Of a DNA stretch of 64,000 nucleotides, positions 36,319 through 47,672 are shown one piece after another. Below the pieces are notes generated by a model. The model had not been told where the DNA came from. It saw nothing but the letters and a program-made list of their open reading frames with translations, and ran no database searches. How positions within the stretch are numbered: position 1 is the first letter of the stretch; every line of letters starts with the position of its first letter. Source of the DNA: Takashimella koratensis (lineage: Eukaryota > Basidiomycota > Tremellomycetes > Trichosporonales > Tetragoniomycetaceae). The translations under genes were made by a program, and so were the position numbers. Location of the stretch: contig BCKT01000005.1 in the NCBI GenBank assembly GCA_003116875.1, forward strand, positions 1,364,001-1,428,000. Reading direction: 5' to 3'.

Positions 36319-39300
36319 TCAAGCCCCGTAACAAACCCAAGGGGCCCAAAACATTGGATCCTCGAACGGTCGATCGTCCGGCGACAAGCCTCCCTCCTCG
36401 ACAAGATCGTCAAACTCCTTGCGTAATTCGGGGTATCGTTCGAAGAACTCTTCATCGCCGCTGGCCGGGAGATGTCGCAGCCACTGTTGAGCTCCCTGCA
36501 GGGCCACTGCCGGGTCCAATCGTGAAGACGTGCCTGATGTCGACTCGTTCAGATAAAGTTCGAACATCTTGACGCTGAGAAGAGATGCCGACATATCTTC
36601 AAGCTTCCAGAGACTAGCGATCACTGCGGGAAAACCGAGAACGAGTAGCACAGATGGTACGGAGAGCAGTTCGTCCGGTTGCTCAAAATGAGACTTGGCT
36701 GTGTCGCAAAGAGAAAGCATCGTGAGTCGGACTCGTATACGAGGGGCGACTCCCTCGATGACATGGAATTTTCGAGGGATCTCGGACGCAGGTAGAAACC
36801 CATCCGCCCGGTACATCCCCGCCGTCCCTCGCTGATCAGGGTTGGTTGATCCATGCGCCGCGATAAGAACGTGAGAGACTGATTCCACCTCCCTTTGCAG
36901 ACGCTCGGCGGTAGCAGCCCGCTTGAGGAAAACCCTCGAGTCAAAGAACATTCGAGAGACGACTTGGCACTCGCGCACGGCGGCCGGTAAAGATCGAGCT
37001 ACAAACAAATGCAAGCAAGCTTGTAAGATACCAATCAAGTCAAACATGAAAGTGACAACTCGGGCTAAAGAAATCTCCAGCCACTCACCCTCAGTTGGAT
37101 CACCCAATGCGAGCAGCGATGGCGAACCGGTCTCCGCAATCGATTCCTCCGCGATCCTCGCCTTCTCCAAGCACCGACCCAGAACGAAAGCCGAAGGTGC
37201 GTATCGACAGGGCAATTTGTCAAGAAGGGCTTGACGTTTGCCGTCCTTTCCCCTCCACTCCATAGCCGCCAATGGAGCACCGGAAAAAGGTCCACACAGG
37301 ATCAAAGTCAACCCATCCACCTTCTCCCCCAGCGATCGTATAAGTTCGACCACCTCCATGAGCGCTGCTCCTAGCTGTGTGCCCAGCTTATTCATCCAGT
37401 CGCGAAGCCCGGATGATCCAGCATGCCAGTTGGATATTTTCTTGCCGAAGAATTGTTGATGTATTCGCGCGTCGGTAAACGTGTATTTCTCGATCAGTAT
37501 ATGCTTTTTGTAGCCAGAATGGGAGTGAAGCAGTATAGATGTGCCCAGTGACGTAGGATTGATGTAGACAATCGGCCAGGTTGGGGTGGTCGCCGAATGT
37601 ATGTCCTGGTCTGTCACCAATCGAGCTTCATTCAAAGAAGGATACTGCGACGATGGCTCGGGCGTCATCGTCCTAAGATGCAGAGCGAGGGGGATATCTA
37701 AATCCCCCTCAGGCGTGAACGGTGGCTCAAAGAATCAGTCAATGGTCATCTCCTTGGCTGTGTAACTCACCTGTTTGAATCCTGCGTCTGCGAGAATAAT
37801 TCTCGTTCTCAATTCTCGACCCCTCCCTTGTTCAAGAAAGAGCATTGCGAGGTCCAATTTGTTGACAAATGCTGCGCAAACACTCCCCATTCTGAACACT
37901 GGATTGTACTCGACGTACAGGCTTCGTCGCGTTTCTTGGTGGCATGCCTCTATCAAAAGTCGATTTTGCCTTCGAATCGAGTGCTCGTAATGTTCCGCTG
38001 CGTGAGACCATTGTTTTGCACGGACGTGCATGTCGGCGATGATGGAGTTGAGTCGTACAGCGTCGTCAGGTGACATGTCGTCGATGTCTGCTTGCTGAAG
38101 CCCCGTAAGCACGTCCCAGCACATCGGCTCAGGGTGTATGTGCGTGAATGTTATGAAACGAACGAGGCAAAGGGAAAGGACTCCAACGTTCATCCTGACG
38201 GGAGTTTGTTGGGCATAAAGCAATGCAAAGCGCATGTGTTCGATGGCTTCTTGTTGGCTCAGTCTAGCGCAGGTATGGTCCCGAGCTTCGTCATCTTGTC
38301 CCTTCTGCAACATACAAGCCAGCTTCCATCTGAACATGACTTCGTGATACTTCGCTTGTAAGTATTTATCCGCGAGCTCGTGAGCGCCTTTGCCGAGATG
38401 GTGCAATAGCTCGGGTATAATCGCAAGTTCTAAGAGCGGCACAGGAGGGCGGTACCGCACCTGAAAATTCACAACCACTTTAACAAGTCCCAAAATTTGT
38501 CTGTATCCGAACACCTCATTGTGGCGAGGTATGTTAGCGATACCCGGGACAATCGCGGAAATAATCTGACGCATGAGTTCCTCGAAGGTCTCGTGGGTCG
38601 AGGAGTGTCGGTCTAAGACCTCGAGTATGTCTAACCCCAATTCGAGAAGCCGGACGTCCCTCGCACTGCGATCGGTAATACCACCTTGGGCGGCCTGTTT
38701 GAGATGTCGTGACAAAGCGAGATGGGCAAATACCACAGCGTTGAGGCGATTGATGACCATATCGCCAGATCGTAGAGAAAGAAACTCGTGAACAAGTGAT
38801 TCCAACATGGTCATTTCCAGGTCGGTGTACAGTTGAAAATCCGACCATTCGTATACGACTCGACAGAAGCCCGCCATTTGTTCGATACCTAAAAGAATAC
38901 CAACGCGTTCCGAGCCGAGTCCAGCTGAATCACGATGCGCGTGTTTGTGGATCCTGTATTGGAGTGATTTGAAGAGAAGGCACCAATTGTAGAGACCGGC
39001 ATCTATTGCTGCAATGGCACCATTCTCCGCTTGACGCAGATCATGCATGGAAGCCGTCAAGGTAGTGTCAACCTTCTGGAGGTGAGTTAGGAGCTGCAAC
39101 AATCTTTCTGACTCTTGTTTGTGAGCGAGCGCCCAGCGTCGTGCAAGAGCAAATGCTGATTTGAATTCCCCTCGTTCGCAGTCGTCCAGGAATGTTAATG
39201 CCTGTCGGTATAACTCTTCGAAACTTGGAGTCGGCGGTTGTGAGACCATCTTAATGCCATTCCTTATAGTTGTGTACCACGTCTGGTCGAGTGATTTTTG

Positions 39301-39357
39301 TTTGAGAACGTCGATTGACTCGGAAGAGAACACGGAATGAATGAGAAGTTGAACCAT
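36319..39357 (-). CDS. TPR-like/CHAT-domain protein, paralogue A
   Basis: Predicted cysteine protease-fold protein. Exons 37771-39357, 37089-37725 and 36319-36998 give 2904 nt, 967 residues, with phase-0 and phase-1 introns. The N-terminal half is helical, TPR-like, with little sequence repetition, ending AMLFLEQGRGRELRTRIILA. A linker (PPFTPEGDLDIPLAL) leads to the CHAT domain: WPIVYINPTSLGTSIL, LILCGPFSGAPLAAMEW, CRYAPSAFVLGRCLEKA, catalytic His in VLIAAHGST, catalytic Cys in MLSLCDTA, FPAVIASLWKLED, and C-terminus FWAPWVCYGA. The chosen start MVQLLIHSVFSS aligns with residue ~70 of paralogue B (LLQMLIASVFSC). The upstream in-frame stretch from 39627 ends in a TAA directly before this ATG, so A may have lost its N-terminus. 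CHAT proteins elsewhere are proteases; activity here is inferred from the dyad. Confidence 0.85.
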
Positions 39358-39627
39358 TTATGCGGTGTCGTTCGGAATAATCTCCTCATAAGAAAGACCA
39401 TGTGACCTTTGCATGGGATTGTCGTCGTTCGGAATGCTCTCCTCATCCGAAATACCCTGCGACCTTTCCATGGGAGGTTTGTTTTCCAACGCGAACTGCG
39501 AGATCTTGAGATGCAAATCGATCCATTGGTCATTGTCGTCACATGCGTAGTCGGGGCCAGACAGGGAAGGAACCAGGCGGCGGAAGATACCGAATGGATT
39601 GGGAACGTCGTTGTCGTCGTCGGTCAT
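39358..39627 (-). pseudogene. Possible detached N-terminal segment of CHAT paralogue A
   Basis: An 89-codon frame starting MTDDDNDVPNPFG and ending in TAA immediately followed by the ATG of paralogue A, in the same frame. Its position matches the N-terminal 70 residues that the other array members have, for example DNDQWIDLHLKISQFA beside EIDWKAISDSMDEFA in B. It carries an in-frame 57-bp duplication just before the stop. Either a premature stop has split the gene, or this is a 5' leader with reinitiation. No splice site that would remove the stop was found. Confidence 0.45.
39367..39476. repeat. 57-bp tandem duplication (about two copies)
   Basis: Copies begin at 39367 and 39424 (gtcgttcggaat...). 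They encode two diverged 19-residue units of the type M-x-R-S-x-G-[IL]-S-x-E-E. The duplication ends at the TAA that separates the leader from CHAT gene A. Confidence 0.8.
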
Positions 39628-39782
39628 TGCGCTTCGCCGACGTGATAGCGGTTTCCAAAAACGAGGTTGTGATGGGTCACACTGACCGGGTGACTTGATT
39701 GGAATCTGAGGGCGGGAATAAGTAGGCTGAGATGTAGAGATGACCGATGGGAGGGGAGCGAGCTCCAGCAATCGATATGAGT

Positions 39783-39820
39783 AAGAGAAAGAGAGAGAGA
39801 GAGAAAGAAAGAGAGAGATT
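39783..39820. repeat. GA-rich microsatellite between CHAT genes A and B
   Basis: A run of gaga/gaaa units, upstream of the candidate A start and downstream of the B stop. Confidence 0.75.
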
Positions 39821-40037
39821 TGAAACGGTGAGGGATGGTGTGTTGGAAGTAGCGCTTGAGGCGATGCAAGTGGTTGTGCGTGGCGTCCTTTGGGCTTCGG
39901 TCCTTTGGGCTTTGCCTGGCTGGGCACCGGGTCTCAGTGCGACCTATGATCTCACATGTAACATAATGACCGGCAGTGGTCGACTGCCATGCCATTGTTG
40001 ATTGCTCGGACTACGAGGGATAATATAACAAATACAA

Positions 40038-43000
40038 TCATGCTCCATAACAGACCCACGGCGCCCAGTACATAGGATGCCCAAAGGGCTTTTCAATGTC
40101 AACTCCCTCCTCGTCCAAATAATCTTCAAATAGCTCGCCTATGTGGGGGTATCGTTCAAAGAGTTTGTCGTTGTCGTTGATGGACAAGTCCCGAAGCCAT
40201 CGCTGAGCCTGCTGCAGAGCCAACGCGGGTGCGAGGGAGGATTGTCCTGCGCTCCTATGATTGATGTGGAGGTCGAACATCTTGACACTGAGGAGAGCCG
40301 CCGCCGTGTCATGTAGTTTCCACAGGCTCGCAACAGTCGCTGGGAAGCCAACAATGAGGAATACCGTCGGGACGGACAACAGCTCGTCCGGTAGGTCGAA
40401 GTGAGAGCTTGCAGTGTCGCACAGGGACAACATGGCCAGGCGAGCTTTCATGTCGAGCGGGCCGTGATCGGTTTGAAACTTTTGCGGGACCTCGTGCGCG
40501 GACAAGAACCCGTCAGCCAAGTGCATCCCCGCGGTGCCACGTTTGAACACCTTGCTGGAACCGTGTGCGGCGATGAGAAGATGCGAGACGTGTTCGATCT
40601 CGCTCCGAAGTCGCGCGGCGGTAGCTTCCTTCCTGGTGAAGACCCTGCTAGCACCTCGGAACATTTTCGCGACCACGCGGCACTCGCGGATGCTGCTGGG
40701 AAGACGACCGCGGGCTAGAAAAGCCAAAGTAGTATTAGCGTGTCGGAGGTAGTCATGAGAGTGCCTGAGGGAACTCACACGAGGCTGGATCACCGAGCGC
40801 TAGCAGTGACGGTCGACCACAGGTCTTGATCGATTCCTCCGCGACCTTTGCCTTCTCCAGACAACGGCCCAACACGAAAGCCGATGGTGCGTATCGACAA
40901 GCGACAATGTCCAGGAAATACCTTGTGTTGCCTTCACCATCTTGCCACTCCATCGCTGCGAGCGGTGCCCCCACCAGCGGCCCACAAGGGATCACTGTCA
41001 GCCCCTCGACCTCGCCCGCCGTCTTCAACTGATTGAGAACCTCGCTGATCGCTGGTCCTAGGTGTTCTCCCAACCGCTTCATCCAGTCCCGAAGCTGAGA
41101 CGCGCCCACGTCCCATTTTGACTTCTTGAGCCCAAAATAGAGTTGATCGAAGCAAGCCTGTCTCGAAGTGTAGCCCGGAGCTATGAGGTGTTGATAGTGA
41201 CCCGCATGGTCGCGTGACAAGATTGATGTGCCATAAGGTGTGGGGTTGATGAAGACGAGTGGCCAGGTCGAGGTGGTGGCGTCTTTAAGGTCTTGTACGC
41301 TGGCAAGTCGAGCTTCATCGATGGATGAATACCTGACCTTGGAGGCTGAGCGTGAGTTGACGATAGCAAGCGCCCGAGGAACATCGAGGTCGCCTTCCAG
41401 GTTGAGAAGTGGCTGGAATCGTGAGCAAAATGTCCCGAGCCCAGACCTACCTGCTCTACCCCGGCCTCTGCCAGAACGATCCGTGTCCGCACTTCCCTAG
41501 CCCGTCCTTGCTCCAAAAAGAGCATGGCAGTCTCCAACTCCCCAGCCTGTGCAGCACAAACGCTTCCCCATCGAAACGAACGGCTGTATTCGACATACAT
41601 CGATCTTCGTGTCACCTCGTGCGTAGCTTCCAGCGCGAGTCGATTTTGCAAACGTATCACAACCCCGTAGTACCGTGTCGCTTCCAGCCACTGCTTCCCT
41701 CGCGCATGCATGTGGGCGATGAGCGCCCCGAGTCTCCCTGCATCCGTCCGTGGCATGTCGTCGATATCGGCGATTTGCAATCCTCGGAGAGAACACCAAG
41801 ATTCGATCTCGTCATTCAGCGCTCCCAAAACGAGGAGGATGTTGAGGTGGATACAGCCGACGTCGTTTCTGTCTGGCGACTGAATAGCGAAAGACAGCGC
41901 CGAACGCAGTTGCTCGAGGGAAAGTCGACGAAGGCGTTCTTTCTCCGCATTCACTGTCACCGCCAAAGCAGAGTCGGAATTGGTGCCGCTGGTGGTCTCA
42001 ATCGCCGAGACCTCGAACAAAGTCCATCGAGCGAAGCAGAAATGCAATTGCGCGAGCAACGCATTGTTCTTGATGCCCTCCTGGCGATCGAGTAGATTCT
42101 CGATCAACTTGCGAATGGCCGCGTAGGTGAACCACCCAGCCGCGGTGCGATCCTCGCGTTTCAACCGAAGCATGGTATCGCAAACCGCCAAGACTGAGAA
42201 CGCGACATCTTCCACGTCCTCGGTAGGATGCTTGTCGTTGAAGTAGAGAATCACGTATATGAGCTTGAAGCATATCAACCTGCGACGTATGCGATGGAGC
42301 TTGAACTCTTCCTTCCCGATATCGATTTGTCGGAAAGCCAGCAGAACGTTCTTGGCTGTCACCGCCCGCTTATGATCGAGCGCGCGCTGGTCCTCCTCGG
42401 TGGTCGCGACTACCTCGCAACTTTGACGGAAGGCGAAACTCGCATACAGGATAGATGCAAGATTGTTGGTCATAGGGTCGCCTTGTCGCCGGTAGAACCA
42501 GGTCATCGAGAGCAGCCGACAAGCTTCAACGTCGAGACCTGCGTCGTAGTGGTACACCCCGTTACTGCGTCGAAGCATGGAAGACATCTGAGCTGCTCTC
42601 TCGAAATCCGAGTGCGCAGCAAGCGATTGGCCCGCGCTGTCTGTCGGTCGGAGAGTAAGGTGGAGGTTGCCCTTGAGGATTGTGAGGACGAGGAAGAACA
42701 CTGGGAGGCCAAAGTAGGAAGCGGCTTTGATCCCTTCAATTGCGAGTTGAATATGCTGCTGGGAAGCTTGAGGAGTCCTGACCATCTTCTCGAGCTCACC
42801 CACGAGCTTCTGTAGTTCTGCGATCTTCTCCTTTCGTGCTTTGGCGTACGGTCGCGTCAGGTCAAACGCCTTTGCAAAGTCTCCGCCCTCGATGGCGTCG
42901 ACGACATCCAAGACCCGTTCGTGCAGCACTCGTAGCCTCAAGTCTGGTCTCACCAAGATGTCTCGTATGAACCGGCGTAGAGAGGCGATGCTTTCAGCGT

Positions 43001-43268
43001 TGGGGAGTCTCGTCTTCAACACGTCGATCGAGATGCAAGAGAAGACGCTGGCGATGAGCATCTGGAGAAGGTAGACGGGTCCACCTTGGATCGTGTGGGG
43101 AGGGATGGGTGGCAAATCGACAGGAGTGTTGAAGCTGCGAGCGAACTCATCCATACTGTCGCTGATCGCTTTCCAGTCGATCTCATTGTGGGTGGGTCGA
43201 TGTGGTGTCGAGAGGGAAGGTATTAACTGGACGATGGTATCCGTTGGTTCAGGTTGGATGTCGGACAT
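40038..43268 (-). CDS. TPR-like/CHAT-domain protein, paralogue B (intact)
   Basis: The most complete array member. Exons 41451-43268, 40779-41412 and 40038-40714 sum to 3129 nt, 1042 residues, without any frame break. The N-terminus MSDIQPEPTDTIVQLIPSL leads into about 600 residues of helical repeats ending AMLFLEQGRAREVRTRIVLA. Exon 2 opens PLLNLEGDLDVPRAL and contains WPLVFINPTPYGTSIL, LTVIPCGPLVGAPLAAMEW and ACRYAPSAFVLGRCLEKA. Exon 3 carries catalytic His in LLIAAHGSS, Cys in MLSLCDTA, FPATVASLWKLHD, and ends YWAPWVCYGA. No signal peptide or membrane segment, so presumably cytosolic. By analogy with separase and bacterial TPR-CHAT proteases it should cleave a protein when its helical half receives a signal; the substrate is unknown. 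Confidence 0.88.
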
Positions 43269-43808
43269 TGCGGAGAGCTGGTCAAGTCAGCATCCCTCTT
43301 GGGTCCAAAGTACTGTAAGTGGATCTGTGGTCTCAATACCTCACCTCGACGGAGCTGATGAGCCGCCTTTCCTGCGGGCTGCCAGACCGCTCGAGTAGAC
43401 GATGTGCGGCGAGCCCCTGATAGATGTTGGTTGGTGTCAGTTGGGATGGATGGATGTGGAGTAGAGGAGAAGAGGGTGATGAGGGGAAACAGAGACCGGT
43501 GCGTGAGTGACCATCCTTTGGACCACCTCTTTCTGCTTGGAAACGATCTGCGACTGCCTTTCATTCGTACCCAGTGGTCCTATCCGAGATTGCAGATGAA
43601 TCATACACATTTGCCGATCCAAGTGCATCATTCGAAATTACAACTGTACAAGTCATCCGTATCCTCCACTATAAACTGGTACCGCAAGGTTCCTATCCCA
43701 ATATAAACTAATGTCGTCAGGTCATTAGGTCGTCCATCGTTGTCGCGCAAGGCCTCTGCCATCCCTTGACAAGTGTCAGGACTTCGCACTCTGTTTGCGA
43801 ACTTACTA

Positions 43809-46800
43809 TTATGCCCCATAGCACACCCATGAGGCCCAATACATTGGATTCTCAAATGGGCACCTGGCGTCATATTTTAGATCATACCCCTTCAGGTATT
43901 CGTCAAACACTTGAAACATGTCGGGAGACCTTTGCAAGAACTCGTCATGACGCCAAGAGACAACTGACAAATCGCGTAGCCAGATCTGAGCTTGCTGTTG
44001 TGCAATGGCGAGAGACAGTCCCGACATGTGAAGGTCGAAGAATTTGGCACTCAGCAGCGCTCCAGCGGTATCCTGGAGCTGCCATTTGCTGGCGATCACA
44101 GCTGGAACTCCGAGGAGCAGAAGCGCAGTGGGGACGTTGAGAGGCTCGTGAGGTCGATCGGAGTGGGGGCCGCCGGCGTCGCACGTCGATAAAACGACAA
44201 GGCGGCAGTCACAAAGGGGGTGACCTACAAAAGGGCGCATCTCCGGAATGTTGATCGACATAAGTACACTGTCCGCCAGTTGGATACCCGTGGAGCCTCG
44301 TTGTCTCGGAGAGCCTTCCCCGTGCCCGGCAACGAGAACGTAGGAGGAGCGTGGTAGTTCGTTCCACAAACGCTTTGTTGTCGCTTCCCCTCCGCGAAAG
44401 ACTTTGATAGCATCAGGGGTAAAGAGACGCTGGACGCTGTTAAATTCGGGTGAAGTGTTTGCAAGTGGGCGGCCTGATAACTAAGGCGTCAGCTATGGTC
44501 TCTCCTGCTTCACCTCGGAATGGCGACGTCGCGCCTTGACTGCTAGTCTGTAAGGGTACATACGTGTATCCGAATCAATGAGGGCTAGCAGTGACCGCCG
44601 TCCCCTCCGGTTGATTATGGCTTCCGCATGCCGGATTCTGTCGAGGCTGACCCCCATCATGTACGCTGAGGGCGAATTTTGGCGAGGAATGAAATCAAGG
44701 AATCTTTGAAGGAAACCGTTGTCGTCGATCCATTCCATCGCAGTCAGTGGGGAGCCCATCAGTGGACCGCATTGGACGACGGTCAAACCAGTCACTGGTT
44801 CTCCCATTCCACGCAAATCGTTTACGAGTTTGACGAGCGCGGGACCCAGATAGGGGCTGAGGCTTTTGATCCAGCTTCGAAGCGTGGCTCTACCCTCCTC
44901 CCACCTCTTTGTCGCACTTCGGGGACCTTCGCTGTCCGCCCAGGCCTGGCTGTCTGCCCAAGCCTGGCTGTCGGCTAAGGCGCGACAGTAAGTATATCTG
45001 TCCACGGACAGATGATGGTATCTGCCTGTGTGTGTTCGAGCAAGGATTGAGAGTCCGTAGTAGCTCGGGTTGATGAAGACGAATGGATAATCCGACATTG
45101 TCGCTTTGGCTAGATCGTCGGGGTGCGCATGATGAGATTCGTTGAGAGAGTTGGCGAGCAGTTGAGCGGCCTTCAAATGTCCGGGGAGCGTGAGAGGAGG
45201 CTGAATGTGTCAGATAGACGAACGCAAATGTGCAAAACGTACCTGGGCATACCCAGCTTGGCCAAGAGAAACGCGTTGTCGTAGTTCTCGCGCTCTTCCA
45301 ATCCTCCAAGAGCAACATAGCCTCCTCATGTTCACCTTCCATCGCAGCACAGAAGCTCGCCTCACGAGAAACCTCGTCGCTATCCATGTAGATCTTGCTT
45401 CGGGTTATGTTATTGTTAGCCTCCTTTGCGAGTCGGCGCTTGAGCTCGACGATCAGGCGAAAATGATAGAGTGCTGATTTCCATTCGCGTCGATCCATGT
45501 GAAAATAGGCAAGCTGTTTCCGAAGCTCGATCCTGGGGGAGGGGCGCATCGCGTTGATGTCGTTCTCGGTGACGCCGGACATTAACCAGTCGAACTTGAC
45601 GTCCTCCTTCAATGATTTCCAGACCTTCATGATTTCAAGACAAATCTCGCCGACGCATTGTCGATTCGGATCACCAAGGGCAAACTTCCTCGCTGCTTTT
45701 AAGTGTGTCAGCGCCCTGCGGCTATCTGGCGAGCTTGTCTGATCGACATCGAGCTGATAGTCGCAAGTTTGATCTGTCGTAACGCTTTGGCGACATTGAA
45801 TGGAGTGTGCTAGAAGCCTGTAGATCCCCGACAGCAGGCTGCTGTACTTTACCTCACCCCTGCGGGCAATGACGAATCGTTCAAATAGAAGAACAATGGA
45901 ATCGTCTGATGTTGTCGAACACACTGTCGGAGTAGAGTACAGCAAGCTCGCGATGATGTAGTATGCTGACTGGGCATAAAGTTGGCCCCCGTCTGGTACT
46001 GGCGAAAAGTGTTGAAGAAGGATCATCGACGGCCGACGACAGATCAACTCTCTCAGTTGCTGATAGTCCTTGTGAGCGGGGGAGCTCAGATTGAGTCTCC
46101 AGCATGTCGCGAGGATCGTCGTGATGAGAGAGGGCAGTGCGTCAAAGTCCAAGGTCGTTTGAGGTGAGGCTACCCAGTGGTTGAAAACCGTCTGTCGCAA
46201 AGCAGAGGCCGCGTACGAGAGGGAATCCAGCGCGTCGCTGTGAGGGTCTCCGCAGCTATGAGGCAGAACCGTCGCACGTGCCAGTCTCAACTTGACTCCT
46301 ATCTGGTACCTCCAGACTTGGTCGATGACGCACCCCGACTTCTGGAAGTAGTCCGCAAGTTGGGCTGCTCGACGGTGTTCATGGATGGATTGGTGTCGAC
46401 GTTCATCCGGAGGCGTTTCTGGAAGGACGTACAAAGTGTCGCCTTTGAGCAAGGTCAATTCGACCATCTCTGTCACAAGGCCGATCTCTGCAGCATCCTC
46501 TGCTTGGTTATTAGCGAGGAGTGTAAGAGCGTCCATTCCTTTGTTGTCTTCCAACGCCAGGCAGATGTCTCGGATACCGTCGTTGTAGTTGAGCTTCTTT
46601 TCGATCAGGAATGCCGTTCGCTGGGAAGTGATAAGGAAAAGGTCTTCGAAAGAACCCGTTTCCGCGGTGCGTAGAACCAGGTTGGTGAACTGGTACATGT
46701 CCGAAGGTGTTTTGCCACTTTGAATGTAAGCAGATTCGACGAGCTCCCATGCGGTGTGGAATGAGTAGAATAGCCCCTGCGCCTCTGTTACGCGGACTGC

Positions 46801-47088
46801 CAGGCCCTCGACAGTCGTCTCCAGACACCAGATGTTGACTATGGCGTAAACGAGCAACGCTGCGTCTTCTGGTCGTGGGGTGCCATGGAGGGAAGGGCCG
46901 TGGCCTGATCTAAGGCTTTGCACGAAGGAGTCGAGGTCGTCGCAAACGGCATCAACGTGGAGAACAGAGGAGTCGGGAGGTATGGTCTGGCGTCTCTCTA
47001 GCTCAGCGAGCAGCGCTTCGTTGAATGTCGCAGCGTCGATGCCGGGAAGGGACGTCCCCTCGATGACGGGGAGGGACATTCCCACCAT
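43809..47088 (-). pseudogene. TPR-like/CHAT-domain protein, paralogue C (frame-shifted)
   Basis: Exons 45243-47088, 44564-45200 and 43809-44473 sum to 3148 nt, one base over a multiple of three. The break is at 45300-45302: the coding strand reads GAGGATTGGAAG where one T too many separates LLLED from GRARELRQRVSLGQAGYAQ, the block that aligns with EQGRGRELRTRIILADAGFKQ of A. Past the break all junction phases match the paralogues again. The CHAT part is otherwise complete: YPFVFINPSYYGLSIL, VVQCGPLMGSPLTAMEW, His in VLVAGHGEG, Cys in VLSTCDAG, end YWASWVCYGA. An 18-bp coding repeat adds ADSQAW units. C is the most diverged copy. It may be a recent pseudogene or a base-call error; translation as given would lose the CHAT domain. 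Confidence 0.75.
44931..44984. repeat. 18-bp coding tandem repeat (ADSQAW units)
   Basis: Three units starting 44931, 44949 and 44967 (gctgtcYgcccaRgcctg, the last degenerate). They insert two extra copies of a six-residue unit into the CHAT linker of paralogue C and are absent from A, B and D. Confidence 0.85.
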
Positions 47089-47672
47089 CTAGGTGCATAG
47101 CTCAGCTTTGACGTCCTCACGCAGCACCTTAGTGGTGTTTCCAGTGAAGTGCACTTACGGTTCAGGATGTGCACGGGAAAGACGTGTCCAAGGCGATGAG
47201 TTGTGGTTACCTCCAGGGTCGGAAAGAATGATGGCGAGGAAGAAGGGATGGGTGGCAACAGCGAGGTCGGGTTTTGTTCCCCCATCCTGGAGAGACGACC
47301 AAGCGGCCCGGAAATGGCGGTGGGCAATGGGGACATGAGCGCATAGATGGCGTGGTGATGAGGGCGTGGTGATGTGGTGGAAGGGTGTGTGTCTGATCAT
47401 CGGGAAAGGATAGGAGGACAGCTGGTTTTACTCCCGATAATGGACTTCCCGAAGGCCGAAAGTGGGAAGATATCCTAATCTCACAAATAGGGAGCCGTCA
47501 AGGGAACAATAAAGGAAAACACGACAAAGCGAAAGCTCTCATGAAGCTCAACAGCACTGCTCGTCCGTACAAGGAAACGAAGCAAGGATGAAGGTTGGCC
47601 TGAGAGGTCTATAATGGTGGCTGCATCCCAGCTTCCTGGCTTTCTCGATGGTTATCAGACTCTAGATTCCCT
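47089..47672. other. Intergenic between CHAT paralogues C and D
   Basis: About 580 bp holding the C promoter and the D 3' flank. No gene recognised. Confidence 0.5.

Noticed and set aside
39358..39480. Intron removing the TAA before CHAT gene A
   Set aside because: No AG acceptor lies between the TAA and the conserved SVFSS-coding block, so the stop cannot be spliced out without losing aligned residues.
41409..42815. Plus-strand frames of about 200 codons across CHAT gene B
   Set aside because: Antisense to a conserved coding exon; no domain.
45260..45345. 43-nt intron to rescue CHAT gene C
   Set aside because: Phase fits, but it would remove the conserved E-A-M-L-L-L-E block present in all paralogues, so a base insertion is simpler.
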